A DNA stretch of 64,000 nt, from assembly GCA_009911305.1 (NCBI GenBank), contig QXXC01000003.1:62001-126000 (forward strand), in the 5' to 3' direction. The notes under the pieces are model-generated. The model was not told the DNA's origin, searched no databases, and was given only the letters and a program-made list of their open reading frames with translations. The stretch is from Clostridiaceae bacterium. Its GTDB lineage: Bacteria > Bacillota > Clostridia > Lachnospirales > Lachnospiraceae. The translations under genes and the position numbers were made by a program. Shown piece after piece: positions 35,016 through 42,903 of the stretch (within the stretch, counting starts at the first letter, position 1; the number at the start of each line of letters is the position of its first letter).

Positions 35016-36889
35016 AGACATGGAAGAGGCTGTCGGCGGTTTTGCTCCTGATAATTGCGCTTCTGGCGGCGGCGGTCATGCCGGCGGCGGCGGAGATGCT
35101 GGATATGAGCGAGATGAATGGGGATCTGATTACAGTGAGCAAAGTACCAAGGGGAAAAGCTGGTAATAAGATTTCTATTAAAATGACTATACATAACACT
35201 GGAACTACGGACAACAGTACGTTGAAAAAGATTGGTCTGGTTTCGCCTGATAGATATGAGCAAATCATGGAAAGTAAATTTGGAGATGATGACGATGATG
35301 AAGATGAGAATGATAATGGGGAGGGACTTCGTAGATACCATAATTTGTTTCCATTTGAAGTGGATTCATCTACTTTTGAGACAAAGAATATTAATGTAAA
35401 ACCAGGCTCCTCAAAAACTATCACCATGTCCTACAAACTAAGACGTGATCTACCAGCAGGTTATTATCAGGTATTTTTTGAGATTGATGGAAACATAGAG
35501 GTCGGCGTCAACATCTGGGTTTCCGCCTACGACGGCTCTTCGACAGAGGAGGACGACGGAAACAATACGGATTACGATTTTTCCATCGGGGACGGGCAGT
35601 TTACGCCCTATGCGGCGTACGGCCAGGTGATGAATTTTAATGTGAACCTGACGAATACCGGGACGCGCAAGGTGTACGACGTGCGCGTGGACATGCAGCT
35701 TGACGCGGATGTGACAAAATTCCCCTTTGATATCAACGAGGGCAATTATAACCGCAAGATGGGCGATATGGAGCCGGGCCAGATGGTGGAGGTTCCGTAC
35801 AGCATGGGCGTGCGCACGGATGTAAAGTCGGGCTTTTTCCCAATTCACTATTTTGTCACCTACCGCGAGGAGGAGGGCGGCAACTTTTCCGAGCCGGTGG
35901 ATCTGGTGTTTTATGTCCATGTAAAGGGCGAGGACGACGACGAGCTGGCCGCGGACGCGGGGGAACAGGACCGGACCAAGGCGAGGATCATTGTGGACAG
36001 CTTTTCGACCGAGCCGCAGGAGATTTACGCGGGCGCGCCTTTTGTGCTGAAGGTGCGGATGAAGAACGCGTCATCCAATGTGAGCGCCAGCAATATCATG
36101 TTTACCTTTGTGTCCGAGGAGGTGGACAACAGCCCGGTCTTTACCTCCGATACGGGTTCGACCTCCATGGTGGTCAACAGCCTCTCGCCCGGGGAGGTGA
36201 CGGAGCTTTCCATGCTGTTCAAGCCGGCGCCGACGGCGGAGCAGAAGTCGTACCGGATGACGATCCAGGAGCAGTACGACAGCCCGGAATTTAAGAATGC
36301 CAAGGAGGAGGTCAAGATTTCCCTGCAGGTAAAGCAGGAACCGAGACTGAACACCAGTACGATTGAGGTCATGCCGGACAATCTGGAGGTTGGTTCCGAG
36401 ACGAATGTGATGTTTGGGATCAACAATACGGGAAAGGTTCTCCTTTATAATGTGATGGTCCGTTTCGAGGCGGATTCCATCCAGACCTCGGACACGTATG
36501 TGGGCAATATTAAGCCCGGCGAGACCGGAAATGTGGATACCATGGTGACAGCCGTTGCCCCGACCATGGACGACGGAAGGGTGAAAATCATCATTTCCTA
36601 TGAGGATGAGAACGGGGCGGTGACCGAGGTTGAAAAGGAGCTGATGCTGTTTGTCAGCGAGGCCGTTGACCCGTATGAGGGCATGGAGGCCGGCATGATG
36701 GAAGGTATGGACGGCATGGAGGGCGGTGAAATGGAGGGGCAGGGTTCCTTCCTTTCCAAATATGGGAAAATCGTTTTCCCGATCGCCGCCGTGCTGGCTA
36801 TCGGCGCGGGGGCGTTCATTGTGGTGAAACGGAAAAAGAAAAAGGAAAAGGAGCTGGAGGAAGAGGAGCTGGACGATGAGATTTCTTGA
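35012..36889 (+). CDS. Extracytoplasmic multi-domain protein of a MacB-like ABC system, mosaic N-terminus
   Basis: A 625-residue protein with signal peptide (hydrophobic run LLLIIALLAAAVMPAAA), about four CARDB/NPCBM-like beta-sandwich domains (roughly residues 40-165, 185-305, 325-445 and 455-555), a Met/Gly/Glu-rich linker with repeated EGM blocks near 560-575, a membrane span at about 580-605 and a KRKKKKEKE cytoplasmic tail. The first domain, encoded at about 35125-35500, is strikingly AT-rich with different codon use, while the flanking sequence is GC-rich. That suggests a replaced domain. The gene overlaps the ATPase gene by four bases and the permease gene by 14. Its ligand is unknown; the layout suggests a surface-exposed binding partner. 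Confidence 0.8.
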   Translation: MKTWKRLSAVLLLIIALLAAAVMPAAAEMLDMSEMNGDLITVSKVPRGKAGNKISIKMTIHNTGTTDNSTLKKIGLVSPDRYEQIMESKFGDDDDDEDENDNGEGLRRYHNLFPFEVDSSTFETKNINVKPGSSKTITMSYKLRRDLPAGYYQVFFEIDGNIEVGVNIWVSAYDGSSTEEDDGNNTDYDFSIGDGQFTPYAAYGQVMNFNVNLTNTGTRKVYDVRVDMQLDADVTKFPFDINEGNYNRKMGDMEPGQMVEVPYSMGVRTDVKSGFFPIHYFVTYREEEGGNFSEPVDLVFYVHVKGEDDDELAADAGEQDRTKARIIVDSFSTEPQEIYAGAPFVLKVRMKNASSNVSASNIMFTFVSEEVDNSPVFTSDTGSTSMVVNSLSPGEVTELSMLFKPAPTAEQKSYRMTIQEQYDSPEFKNAKEEVKISLQVKQEPRLNTSTIEVMPDNLEVGSETNVMFGINNTGKVLLYNVMVRFEADSIQTSDTYVGNIKPGETGNVDTMVTAVAPTMDDGRVKIIISYEDENGAVTEVEKELMLFVSEAVDPYEGMEAGMMEGMDGMEGGEMEGQGSFLSKYGKIVFPIAAVLAIGAGAFIVVKRKKKKEKELEEEELDDEIS

Positions 36890-38237
36890 TCTGCTTCAAA
36901 TGAGCGCAAATAACCTGCTGCGCAGGAAGCTGCGCACCTTTCTGACGGTTCTGGGCGTGATCATCGGCACGGCGTCCATTGTCGTGATGATCTCACTGGG
37001 AATCGGCCTCAAAAAGAACATCATGGATCAGTACGCCTCCTACGGGAGCCTGACCGCCATTGAAATCTATAATTATGATCGGGGCCAGGATAACGGAAAG
37101 ACGAACCCGGAGGACAGCTTCATGACAGACGAGACGATGAAGCTGTTTGAGGCCATCCCCCATGTGACAAGCGCCTATCCGCAGCTTCGGTGCGAGGTGA
37201 TCATGCGTCAGGGAGTCTATGAGGGGGATATTTCCATGTTCGGCATCCCCTATGAGGCGATGAAAAATATTGATATTGGGGAAGGGACGCTTCCGGATCC
37301 GAACAGCCCGGAGATGGAGATGATCGTCGGAAACCGCGCGCCGCAGTATTTCAGGAATTCAAAGACGGGCAAGGGCTTCTGGGACGAGGGCGCATCGATC
37401 GACGTGCAGTTTATGGGGCGGCCGATGTTTACGATTTTTGACACGGAAGGGTATTATCAGTACCGCTATTCCTCCGGCGAGGAGGGGCAGGCGAAAAATC
37501 CGCCGAAAAAATATATGCTTAAGACAGCCGGGATGGTAAGCGGCGGGGAAAATGACTGGAGCCAGTACAGCTACGGCGTGTATGTGGATCTGGAGAAGCT
37601 GAAGACGCAGCTAAAGCAGGTTTATAAGAAACGGCCGATCCCGGGGCAGCCCACGACGAAAAAGGGCAAGCCGTACAGCTATTTTGTGTACGAGAACGCG
37701 ACCGTGAATGTGGATGACATGAACCATGTCATGGAGGTGCAGACGGCGATCAACAACATGGGTTTTGAAGCGAACAGCCAGATGGAGTGGCTGCAGCAGT
37801 CGCAGGAGCAGTCCAATATGGTGCAGGCCGTCCTGGGCGGCATCGGCGCGGTGTCCCTCTTTGTGGCGGCGATCGGGATTGCGAACACGATGATGATGTC
37901 GATTTACGAGAGGACAAAGGAGATCGGCGTGATCAAGGTTCTGGGCTGCGCGATGGGCAATATCCGCAGCATGTTCCTCATAGAGGCCGGTTTTATCGGC
38001 TTTATCGGCGGCGTGGTCGGCGTGGGCTTAAGCTACGGGATCTCATTTCTGGTGAATAAATTTCTGGCGGCGGCTTATTACGGCATGGCGGACGGATCGT
38101 GGAAGCTCTCGATCATCCCGGCATGGCTGGCCCTGGCCTCGGTTGGGTTTGCAGTGCTGATTGGGATGATGGCCGGATTCTTTCCGGCGCTGCGGGCGAT
38201 GAAGCTGAGCCCGCTGGCGGCGATCCGGAATGAGTGA
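36876..38237 (+). CDS. FtsX/MacB-family ABC permease
   Basis: A 453-residue permease with one N-terminal span (TFLTVLGVIIGTASIVVMIS), a long extracytoplasmic MacB-type domain (about residues 45-310) and three C-terminal spans beginning with GGIGAVSLFVAAIGIANTMM, which is the FtsX core. The motif IYERTKEIGVIKVLG lies on the cytoplasmic coupling loop. It overlaps the preceding gene and ends in MKLSPLAAIRNE, typical of the family. It forms a membrane complex with the ATPase at 34164 and probably contacts the extracytoplasmic protein between them. Confidence 0.92.
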   Translation: MRFLDLLQMSANNLLRRKLRTFLTVLGVIIGTASIVVMISLGIGLKKNIMDQYASYGSLTAIEIYNYDRGQDNGKTNPEDSFMTDETMKLFEAIPHVTSAYPQLRCEVIMRQGVYEGDISMFGIPYEAMKNIDIGEGTLPDPNSPEMEMIVGNRAPQYFRNSKTGKGFWDEGASIDVQFMGRPMFTIFDTEGYYQYRYSSGEEGQAKNPPKKYMLKTAGMVSGGENDWSQYSYGVYVDLEKLKTQLKQVYKKRPIPGQPTTKKGKPYSYFVYENATVNVDDMNHVMEVQTAINNMGFEANSQMEWLQQSQEQSNMVQAVLGGIGAVSLFVAAIGIANTMMMSIYERTKEIGVIKVLGCAMGNIRSMFLIEAGFIGFIGGVVGVGLSYGISFLVNKFLAAAYYGMADGSWKLSIIPAWLALASVGFAVLIGMMAGFFPALRAMKLSPLAAIRNE

Positions 38238-38253
38238 CGCGGGCGTCCGAATG

Positions 38254-38280
38254 CCGGATTGTGTCTGAAACACGCTCCGG
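38254..38280. repeat. Dispersed palindrome, family A, copy 5
   Basis: CCGGATTGTGT, CTGAAA, CACGCTCCGG. It lies between the permease stop and the ribosome site (38300-38305) of the next gene. Confidence 0.65.
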
Positions 38281-38314
38281 GAATATAAAACGGCAGACAG
38301 GGAGGAATGCGTGG

Positions 38315-39028
38315 ATGAAAAGAAAACTGGTGTTCTGTATGCTGCCGGCGCTTCTTTTGCTGGCGCTTTTGGGGAGCGCGGCTTTTGAGCCGGTACGGAG
38401 GAATAACCGGACGCTGCGCAGAAATATGAGGGCGCTTTCCGGCATGGAGGACGGCGAAAAGGTTCATCTTGGCGATCTGGCGGCGTTTGAGTGGAGCTAT
38501 GTGTACACATTTGACCCGTATACCACAAAGGAGGAGATGGCGCAGCAGATGGGCGTTTCACCGCGTCATCTGCAGGAGACGGTGAGCGAGGGGATGGTGC
38601 AGCTTATCTTTGTGGATGACAGAGGAAATGTATCCGCAAGCGTGTGCGGCTATGCGGACCGCCTGGGATACAGCGTTGATCTGGGGAAGTGGGATGAGCA
38701 AAAGCCATACCGGCGCATCGCGCGGGAGACGGATGAGTTTGTGTATCACCGCCGCCGCGGCGGGCTGGCGGAGCTGGCCTTTGAGGGGCAGATGTTTGAG
38801 GGGACGGTAGAGGCGGCGGAGGAGCTCAGTTCACTGACGGCGCTGATCCGGATTGATGACGGGTGGGATATCGGGCGGTCAGGGGAGACCGTGTCTGTCC
38901 GTCTTACGCAGGAGCAGGCCCGTAGAATCAGGAAAGGGGATCGGGTGCGGGTGTTTTATGACGGGATGGTCGCAGAGACGAGCCCGCTTCAGATTCCGGG
39001 GCAGATGCGGGTGGAGGCGGCGGATTAG
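38315..39028 (+). CDS. Secreted or membrane-anchored protein of unknown function
   Basis: A 237-residue protein with an N-terminal hydrophobic segment (MKRKLVFCMLPALLLLALLG), so it is exported or anchored. The remainder is soluble and rich in acidic and aromatic residues; I see no known motif. Start ATG 38315 is nine bases after GGGAGG; an upstream in-frame GTG at 38234 overlaps the palindrome and lacks a site. It lies 78 bases after the permease and may be the fourth gene of that operon. It could be an accessory to the MacB-like complex, but this is only from position. Confidence 0.6.
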   Translation: MKRKLVFCMLPALLLLALLGSAAFEPVRRNNRTLRRNMRALSGMEDGEKVHLGDLAAFEWSYVYTFDPYTTKEEMAQQMGVSPRHLQETVSEGMVQLIFVDDRGNVSASVCGYADRLGYSVDLGKWDEQKPYRRIARETDEFVYHRRRGGLAELAFEGQMFEGTVEAAEELSSLTALIRIDDGWDIGRSGETVSVRLTQEQARRIRKGDRVRVFYDGMVAETSPLQIPGQMRVEAAD

Positions 39029-39092
39029 TGTACGGTCTGAAGCATGATCCGCGCCGGCTGGACACCCTGTGAACGAGCTGCAGATGTTACTT

Positions 39093-39122
39093 TCACACGC
39101 CGGCCCATGCGGGTGTTTTTTG
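39093..39122 (+). terminator. Probable terminator
   Basis: ACACGC, loop, GCGGGTGT with a short bulge, then TTTTTT. It follows the unknown protein gene. Confidence 0.5.
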
Positions 39123-39191
39123 TGCGTGCAGCGCAGCAAAATCACAGAAAACCCGCAGTTATAATATCTTCAGCTAAAAAGATAAAAAGCC

Positions 39192-39220
39192 TTGAATTTT
39201 AGTCAAAATGATTATATAAT
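39192..39220 (+). promoter_or_regulatory. Promoter of the MgtC-like gene and its leader
   Basis: TTGAAT (39192-39197), a 17-base spacer and TATAAT (39215-39220). It places the transcript start near 39227, about 268 bases before the coding region. Confidence 0.75.
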
Positions 39221-39227
39221 ACCTTTA

Positions 39228-39494
39228 GAAGTCAAATACAACTATTCACATTGCTGGGAGAATAAGAGCAGCGCAGTCGTGTAATACGTTCCTGGGAGGG
39301 GATTCCGGGCATATTACAGGGCGGCGCTTTTTGCGTTCTGTGCAATGGAAGGAAGGGGGGAATACGGATGCAGGCGACAGGCAGGAAAGCCGCCTGATAG
39401 CTGTTCGGCATCCTGAACGGCTGTGCTGTACAGACAGCACAGGGCGGCTTTTCATTCAGAACATATTAATTCGTTAGAAAGGAAAAGTAAGGTT
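39228..39494 (+). promoter_or_regulatory. Long structured 5' leader of the MgtC-like gene, candidate attenuator or riboswitch
   Basis: Two hairpins are visible in the roughly 268-base leader. The first pairs AGCGC with GCGCT, then TGTAATA with TATTACA, around CCTGGGA/TCCGGG, and is followed by TTTTT. The second pairs AAAGCCGCC with GGGCGGCTTTT around a perfect CTGTGCTGT/ACAGCACAG hairpin and is followed by TTTTC. Each looks like a terminator. I do not recognise the conserved core of an Mg, Mn or c-di-AMP riboswitch. Confidence 0.5.
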
Positions 39495-40184
39495 ATGGGT
39501 ACGTATGAGGTGTTGAATCAGTTTCAGTTACCGGAGTTCTGGATACATATGGAGTATCTGCTGCGCATTATTGTGGCAACGGTTTTGGGCCTGGCGATTG
39601 GGAGCGAGCGGAAAAACCGCAATAAATCGGCGGGAATCCGCACACATGCGATTGTGGCGCTGGGAGCGGCGCTGATCATGGTAGTGTCAAAATACGGCTT
39701 TATGGATACGGAGCGCGCGGACGCTGCCCGTGTGGCGGCGCAGGTCATCAGCGGCGTGGGCTTCCTGGGAGCGGGCGTGATATTTGTCCGGAACAATCTG
39801 GTAAACGGCCTTACGACTGCAGCGGGGATCTGGGCCACGGCCGGCGTGGGGGTAGCCCTGGGCTCCGGCCTGTACCTGATCGGCGTCAGCTCTGCGGTAC
39901 TGATTATTCTCCTGCAGTTTGCGATGCACAATATCAGTTATTTTTCAAAGGTAGCCAGCGGAGGCTATATACGCATGAAGATCATCAAACAGGCCGGGTC
40001 CGTGGGGAAAATGGAGGAATATCTGCAACAGGAGGGCCTGGATGTGGTGAGTGTGAAGATTAACAAGAAAAAGAAAGAGGAAGTTGATCTGGAATTCGAT
40101 GTGGTGTATCCTCCTGGTTATAAGAAGAGCGCGCTTCTCGCAAAGCTGGTGGAAATGGAGAATGTGCTGACCGTCAGCGAATAG
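39495..40184 (+). CDS. MgtC/SapB-family membrane protein
   Basis: A 229-residue protein with an N-terminal membrane domain of about four or five spans and a C-terminal soluble domain. The family core is LGLAIGSERKNRNKSAGIRTHAIVALGAAL (in part) near residue 45, AAQVISGVGFLGAGVIF near 85 and GLTTAAGIWATAGVG near 115. MgtC proteins affect Mg-limited growth and membrane energetics; the C-terminal region is ACT-like. Start ATG 39495 is preceded by AAAGGAAAAGTAAGG. A long leader suggests regulation by a small signal. Confidence 0.87.
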   Translation: MGTYEVLNQFQLPEFWIHMEYLLRIIVATVLGLAIGSERKNRNKSAGIRTHAIVALGAALIMVVSKYGFMDTERADAARVAAQVISGVGFLGAGVIFVRNNLVNGLTTAAGIWATAGVGVALGSGLYLIGVSSAVLIILLQFAMHNISYFSKVASGGYIRMKIIKQAGSVGKMEEYLQQEGLDVVSVKINKKKKEEVDLEFDVVYPPGYKKSALLAKLVEMENVLTVSE

Positions 40185-40237
40185 GCGGACAGAACGTCTG
40201 TCACAACGATTTTTATAATTTATTGCAGTATTTTGAA

Positions 40238-40266
40238 TTGAATTCCTGCTTCACAGCGTATATAAT
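40238..40266 (+). promoter_or_regulatory. galE promoter
   Basis: TTGAAT (40238-40243), a 17-base spacer and TATAAT (40261-40266). Confidence 0.75.
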
Positions 40267-40340
40267 ATAAAAGAAATGAGTGACTGCACACAGGCGTGCC
40301 GCACAGGGGCGGCGCGCCTGAAAGAAGGAGGAACAGGAAT

Positions 40341-41357
40341 ATGGCAATTTTGGTGACAGGCGGCGCGGGATATATCGGAAGCCACACTTGCGTGGAGCTT
40401 CTGAACGCCGGATATGAGGTAGTGGTTGTGGACAACCTTTATAATTCCAGCGAGGAGGCGCTTAAACGGGTTGAGAAGATTACCGGTAAGAGCGTGACGT
40501 TCTATCAGGCGGATATACTGGACAGGCCGGCGATGGACGCCATTTTTGATAAAGAAGCCATTGACTCCGTGATTCATTTTGCGGGGCTTAAGGCAGTCGG
40601 GGAGTCGGTTGCGAAGCCTCTGGAATATTACCACAATAATATTACAGGGACGCTGGTTCTGTGTGATGCGATGAGGAGCCATGGGGTGAAGAATATTATT
40701 TTCAGTTCCTCGGCGACGGTTTACGGCGATCCGGCCTTTGTCCCGATCACGGAGGAATGCCCGAAGGGTAAGATTACAAACCCATACGGCCAGACGAAGG
40801 GGATGCTGGAGCAGATTCTGACGGATTTCCATGTGGCGGATCCGGAGTGGAATGTGGTTCTGCTCCGCTATTTCAACCCTATCGGCGCCCATGAGAGCGG
40901 CCTGATCGGGGAGGATCCGAAGGGAATCCCCAACAATCTGGTTCCCTATATCGCGCAGGTCGCGGTCGGCAAGCTGGAATGCCTGGGCGTATTCGGCGAC
41001 GATTATCCGACCCATGACGGGACAGGCGTCCGCGATTACATCCACGTGGTGGATCTGGCTGTGGGCCATGTAAAGGCGCTGAAGAAGATCGAGGAGAAGG
41101 CCGGCGTCTGCATCTATAATCTTGGCACAGGCATCGGATACAGCGTGCTGGATGTGGTGAAGGCATATGAAAAGGCGTGCGGGAAGCCGATCCGGTATGC
41201 GATCCGGGAGCGCAGGCCGGGCGATATCGCCACCTGCTATTCGGATGCGAAAAAGGCAGAGGAAGAGCTTGGATGGGTTGCCGAGCGCGGGATTGAGCAG
41301 ATGTGCGCCGATTCCTGGAAATGGCAGTCTATGAACCCGGACGGATACAGGAGCTAG
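40341..41357 (+). CDS. galE: UDP-glucose 4-epimerase
   Basis: A 338-residue short-chain dehydrogenase fold enzyme that interconverts UDP-glucose and UDP-galactose. The NAD site [19 protein letters not shown] starts at residue 3; the catalytic Ser and Tyr/Lys are in [13 protein letters not shown] and [14 protein letters not shown] near residues 123 and 149. Length is that of GalE. Start ATG 40341 is ten bases after AAGGAGG. It supplies UDP-galactose for surface polymers, possibly including the polysaccharide locus at 50.7 kb. Confidence 0.96.
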   Translation: MAILVTGGAGYIGSHTCVELLNAGYEVVVVDNLYNSSEEALKRVEKITGKSVTFYQADILDRPAMDAIFDKEAIDSVIHFAGLKAVGESVAKPLEYYHNNITGTLVLCDAMRSHGVKNIIFSSSATVYGDPAFVPITEECPKGKITNPYGQTKGMLEQILTDFHVADPEWNVVLLRYFNPIGAHESGLIGEDPKGIPNNLVPYIAQVAVGKLECLGVFGDDYPTHDGTGVRDYIHVVDLAVGHVKALKKIEEKAGVCIYNLGTGIGYSVLDVVKAYEKACGKPIRYAIRERRPGDIATCYSDAKKAEEELGWVAERGIEQMCADSWKWQSMNPDGYRS

Positions 41358-41379
41358 AATGTGTTTGAAACATGCTCTA
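41355..41379. repeat. Dispersed palindrome, family A, copy 6
   Basis: TAGAATGTGTT, TGAAA, CATGCTCTA. It starts with the galE stop codon and ends just before the ribosome site of the next gene. Confidence 0.65.
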
Positions 41380-41396
41380 AGAAGGAGAATACGGCA

Positions 41397-42620
41397 TTGG
41401 AGAGACGAATCAAAGCCGTGCGGCGGCCGCATGAGGGGACGGGGTGTTCTGTCAGGCGGTTTGGCCCGGAGCATGCCGGAAAGGTTCAGGCGTTTCACCA
41501 AAGCTTTCCCGAGTACAGAGAGACGCCGCTGCGAAGCCTTGGAGGGCTTGCCCGGGAGCTGGGTGTTTCCGGCATTTACGTGAAGGATGAGAGCCTGCGC
41601 TTCGGGCTCAATGCGTTTAAGGTCCTGGGCGGCAGTTATTGCATCGGCAGCTACATTGCGGACCGGCTGGGCATGGGACAGGACGCGCTTTCGTATGAGG
41701 CGCTTGTAAGCGGCAGCGTGAGAAAAAAGCTGGGAGAGCTGACCTTTGCGACGGCCACGGACGGGAATCATGGCCGCGGCATTGCATGGACCGCGCAGAG
41801 GCTGGGACAAAAGAGCGTTGTATACATGCCGAAGGGAAGCGCGCCGGAGCGGCTGGAGCGCATCCGGGCCCTGGGGGCGGATGCTGCCGTCACGGATATG
41901 AATTATGATGATACGGTCCGGTATGTGAAAGATATGTCGGATCAGAACGGCTGGATCATGGCGCAGGATACGGCCTGGGAGGGATATGAGAAGATTCCGG
42001 GCTGGATCATGGAGGGCTATACGACGATGGCATATGAGGCGTGGAGGCAGTTGGAAGGGAAAAAGCCGACGCATCTTTTCCTGCAGGCCGGAGTCGGGGC
42101 CATGGCAGGGGCTGTCGCCGGATTTTTCGCGGATTTGTTTCCGGGGCAGGAAAGGCCCGTTATCACGATCGTCGAGCCTGACCGGGCGGACTGCTTTTAC
42201 CGCACCGCTCTGGCGGACGACGGAGCGCTTCACGCCGTGACGGGCGATCTGGATACGATCATGGCCGGCCTGGCGTGCGGGGAGCCGTGTACCATTGCCT
42301 GGGAGATCCTGCGGGATTACGCTGATTTCTTTGTGTCAATGCCGGATGAGGTGGCGGCAAAGGGGATGCGTGTCCTGGGACATCCGGTGGAAGGGGATGA
42401 ACGGATCATTTCAGGAGAAAGCGGGGCGGCTGCAGTTGGCTTTGTGGCGGAGGCGCTGCTGAATCCGGAGCTTGAACCGCTTAAGAGAGAGCTTGGGCTG
42501 GGCGCAGATTCCCGTATTCTGTGCATATCCACAGAAGGAGACACGGATCAGGAGAATTACCGGAGGATTGTGTGGGACGGATGGTATCCCTCTGCCGCCT
42601 GCGGTGTGAAAACGATGTAA
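41397..42620 (+). CDS. dpaL: Diaminopropionate ammonia-lyase
   Basis: A 407-residue PLP enzyme that splits 2,3-diaminopropionate to pyruvate and two ammonia. The diagnostic block is KDESLRFGLNAFKVLGGSYCI with the PLP-binding Lys near residue 67; ATDGNHGRGIAWTAQRLGQ near 110 and QAGVGAMAGAVAGFF near 235 are the fold-type II phosphate-binding sites. The true start is TTG 41397, nine bases after GAAGGAG; the in-frame GTG at 41361 lies in the palindrome. The length suits the family (about 400). A terminator follows at 42668. Confidence 0.88.
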   Translation: MERRIKAVRRPHEGTGCSVRRFGPEHAGKVQAFHQSFPEYRETPLRSLGGLARELGVSGIYVKDESLRFGLNAFKVLGGSYCIGSYIADRLGMGQDALSYEALVSGSVRKKLGELTFATATDGNHGRGIAWTAQRLGQKSVVYMPKGSAPERLERIRALGADAAVTDMNYDDTVRYVKDMSDQNGWIMAQDTAWEGYEKIPGWIMEGYTTMAYEAWRQLEGKKPTHLFLQAGVGAMAGAVAGFFADLFPGQERPVITIVEPDRADCFYRTALADDGALHAVTGDLDTIMAGLACGEPCTIAWEILRDYADFFVSMPDEVAAKGMRVLGHPVEGDERIISGESGAAAVGFVAEALLNPELEPLKRELGLGADSRILCISTEGDTDQENYRRIVWDGWYPSAACGVKTM

Positions 42621-42667
42621 CCGTCCAGGAGCCGGGCGGCGGCAGTCAGTACAGGAACAGGTTCAGG

Positions 42668-42699
42668 AAGCGGCGCAGCCTTTAGGGCTGCGCCGCTTT
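42668..42699 (+). terminator. Terminator after dpaL
   Basis: AAGCGGCGCAGCC, loop TTTA, GGGCTGCGCCGCTTT: a 12-pair perfect stem with T-run. Confidence 0.85.
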
Positions 42700-42791
42700 G
42701 ATGTATCGCATCGTTCATCCTGTTGCAAAAAACGTTCAAATCATTTCATGCAAGGAAAAAACGCTGCCGTTTCCGGGGCGGGAAAAACAGA

Positions 42792-42803
42792 GAACAAATG
42801 TTT
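42792..42803. promoter_or_regulatory. LexA-like box 1
   Basis: GAACAAATGTTT matches the Gram-positive LexA consensus CGAACRNRYGTTYG over its GAAC-N4-GTTY core. It lies about 40 bases upstream of a TATAAT (42842-42847). Confidence 0.6.
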
Positions 42804-42850
42804 GAAAAAAATCTTGCAATCCGGCTTCAACTGTGGTAGGATATAATAAA

Positions 42851-42862
42851 GAACGGATGTTC
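42851..42862. promoter_or_regulatory. LexA-like box 2, overlapping the transcription start region
   Basis: GAACGGATGTTC is a perfect GAAC-N4-GTTC dyad fitting CGAACRNRYGTTYG. It starts four bases after the TATAAT at 42842-42847, where a bound LexA would block transcription of the radical SAM repair pair. Confidence 0.7.
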
Positions 42863-42903
42863 CGGAGAACGTATATTTTGCACACAGGAAAGGGCACACT
42901 GCG

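Noticed and set aside
39228-39494. M-box (ykoK) Mg2+ riboswitch in the MgtC leader
   Set aside because: The conserved GGTGAGGCTCC-type core and following signature blocks are not present; only unassigned hairpins are seen.
40251-42233. Long open frame on the minus strand across galE and dpaL
   Set aside because: It is antisense to two strongly conserved genes, has a Pro/Arg/His-rich composition typical of a shadow frame, and no ribosome site.
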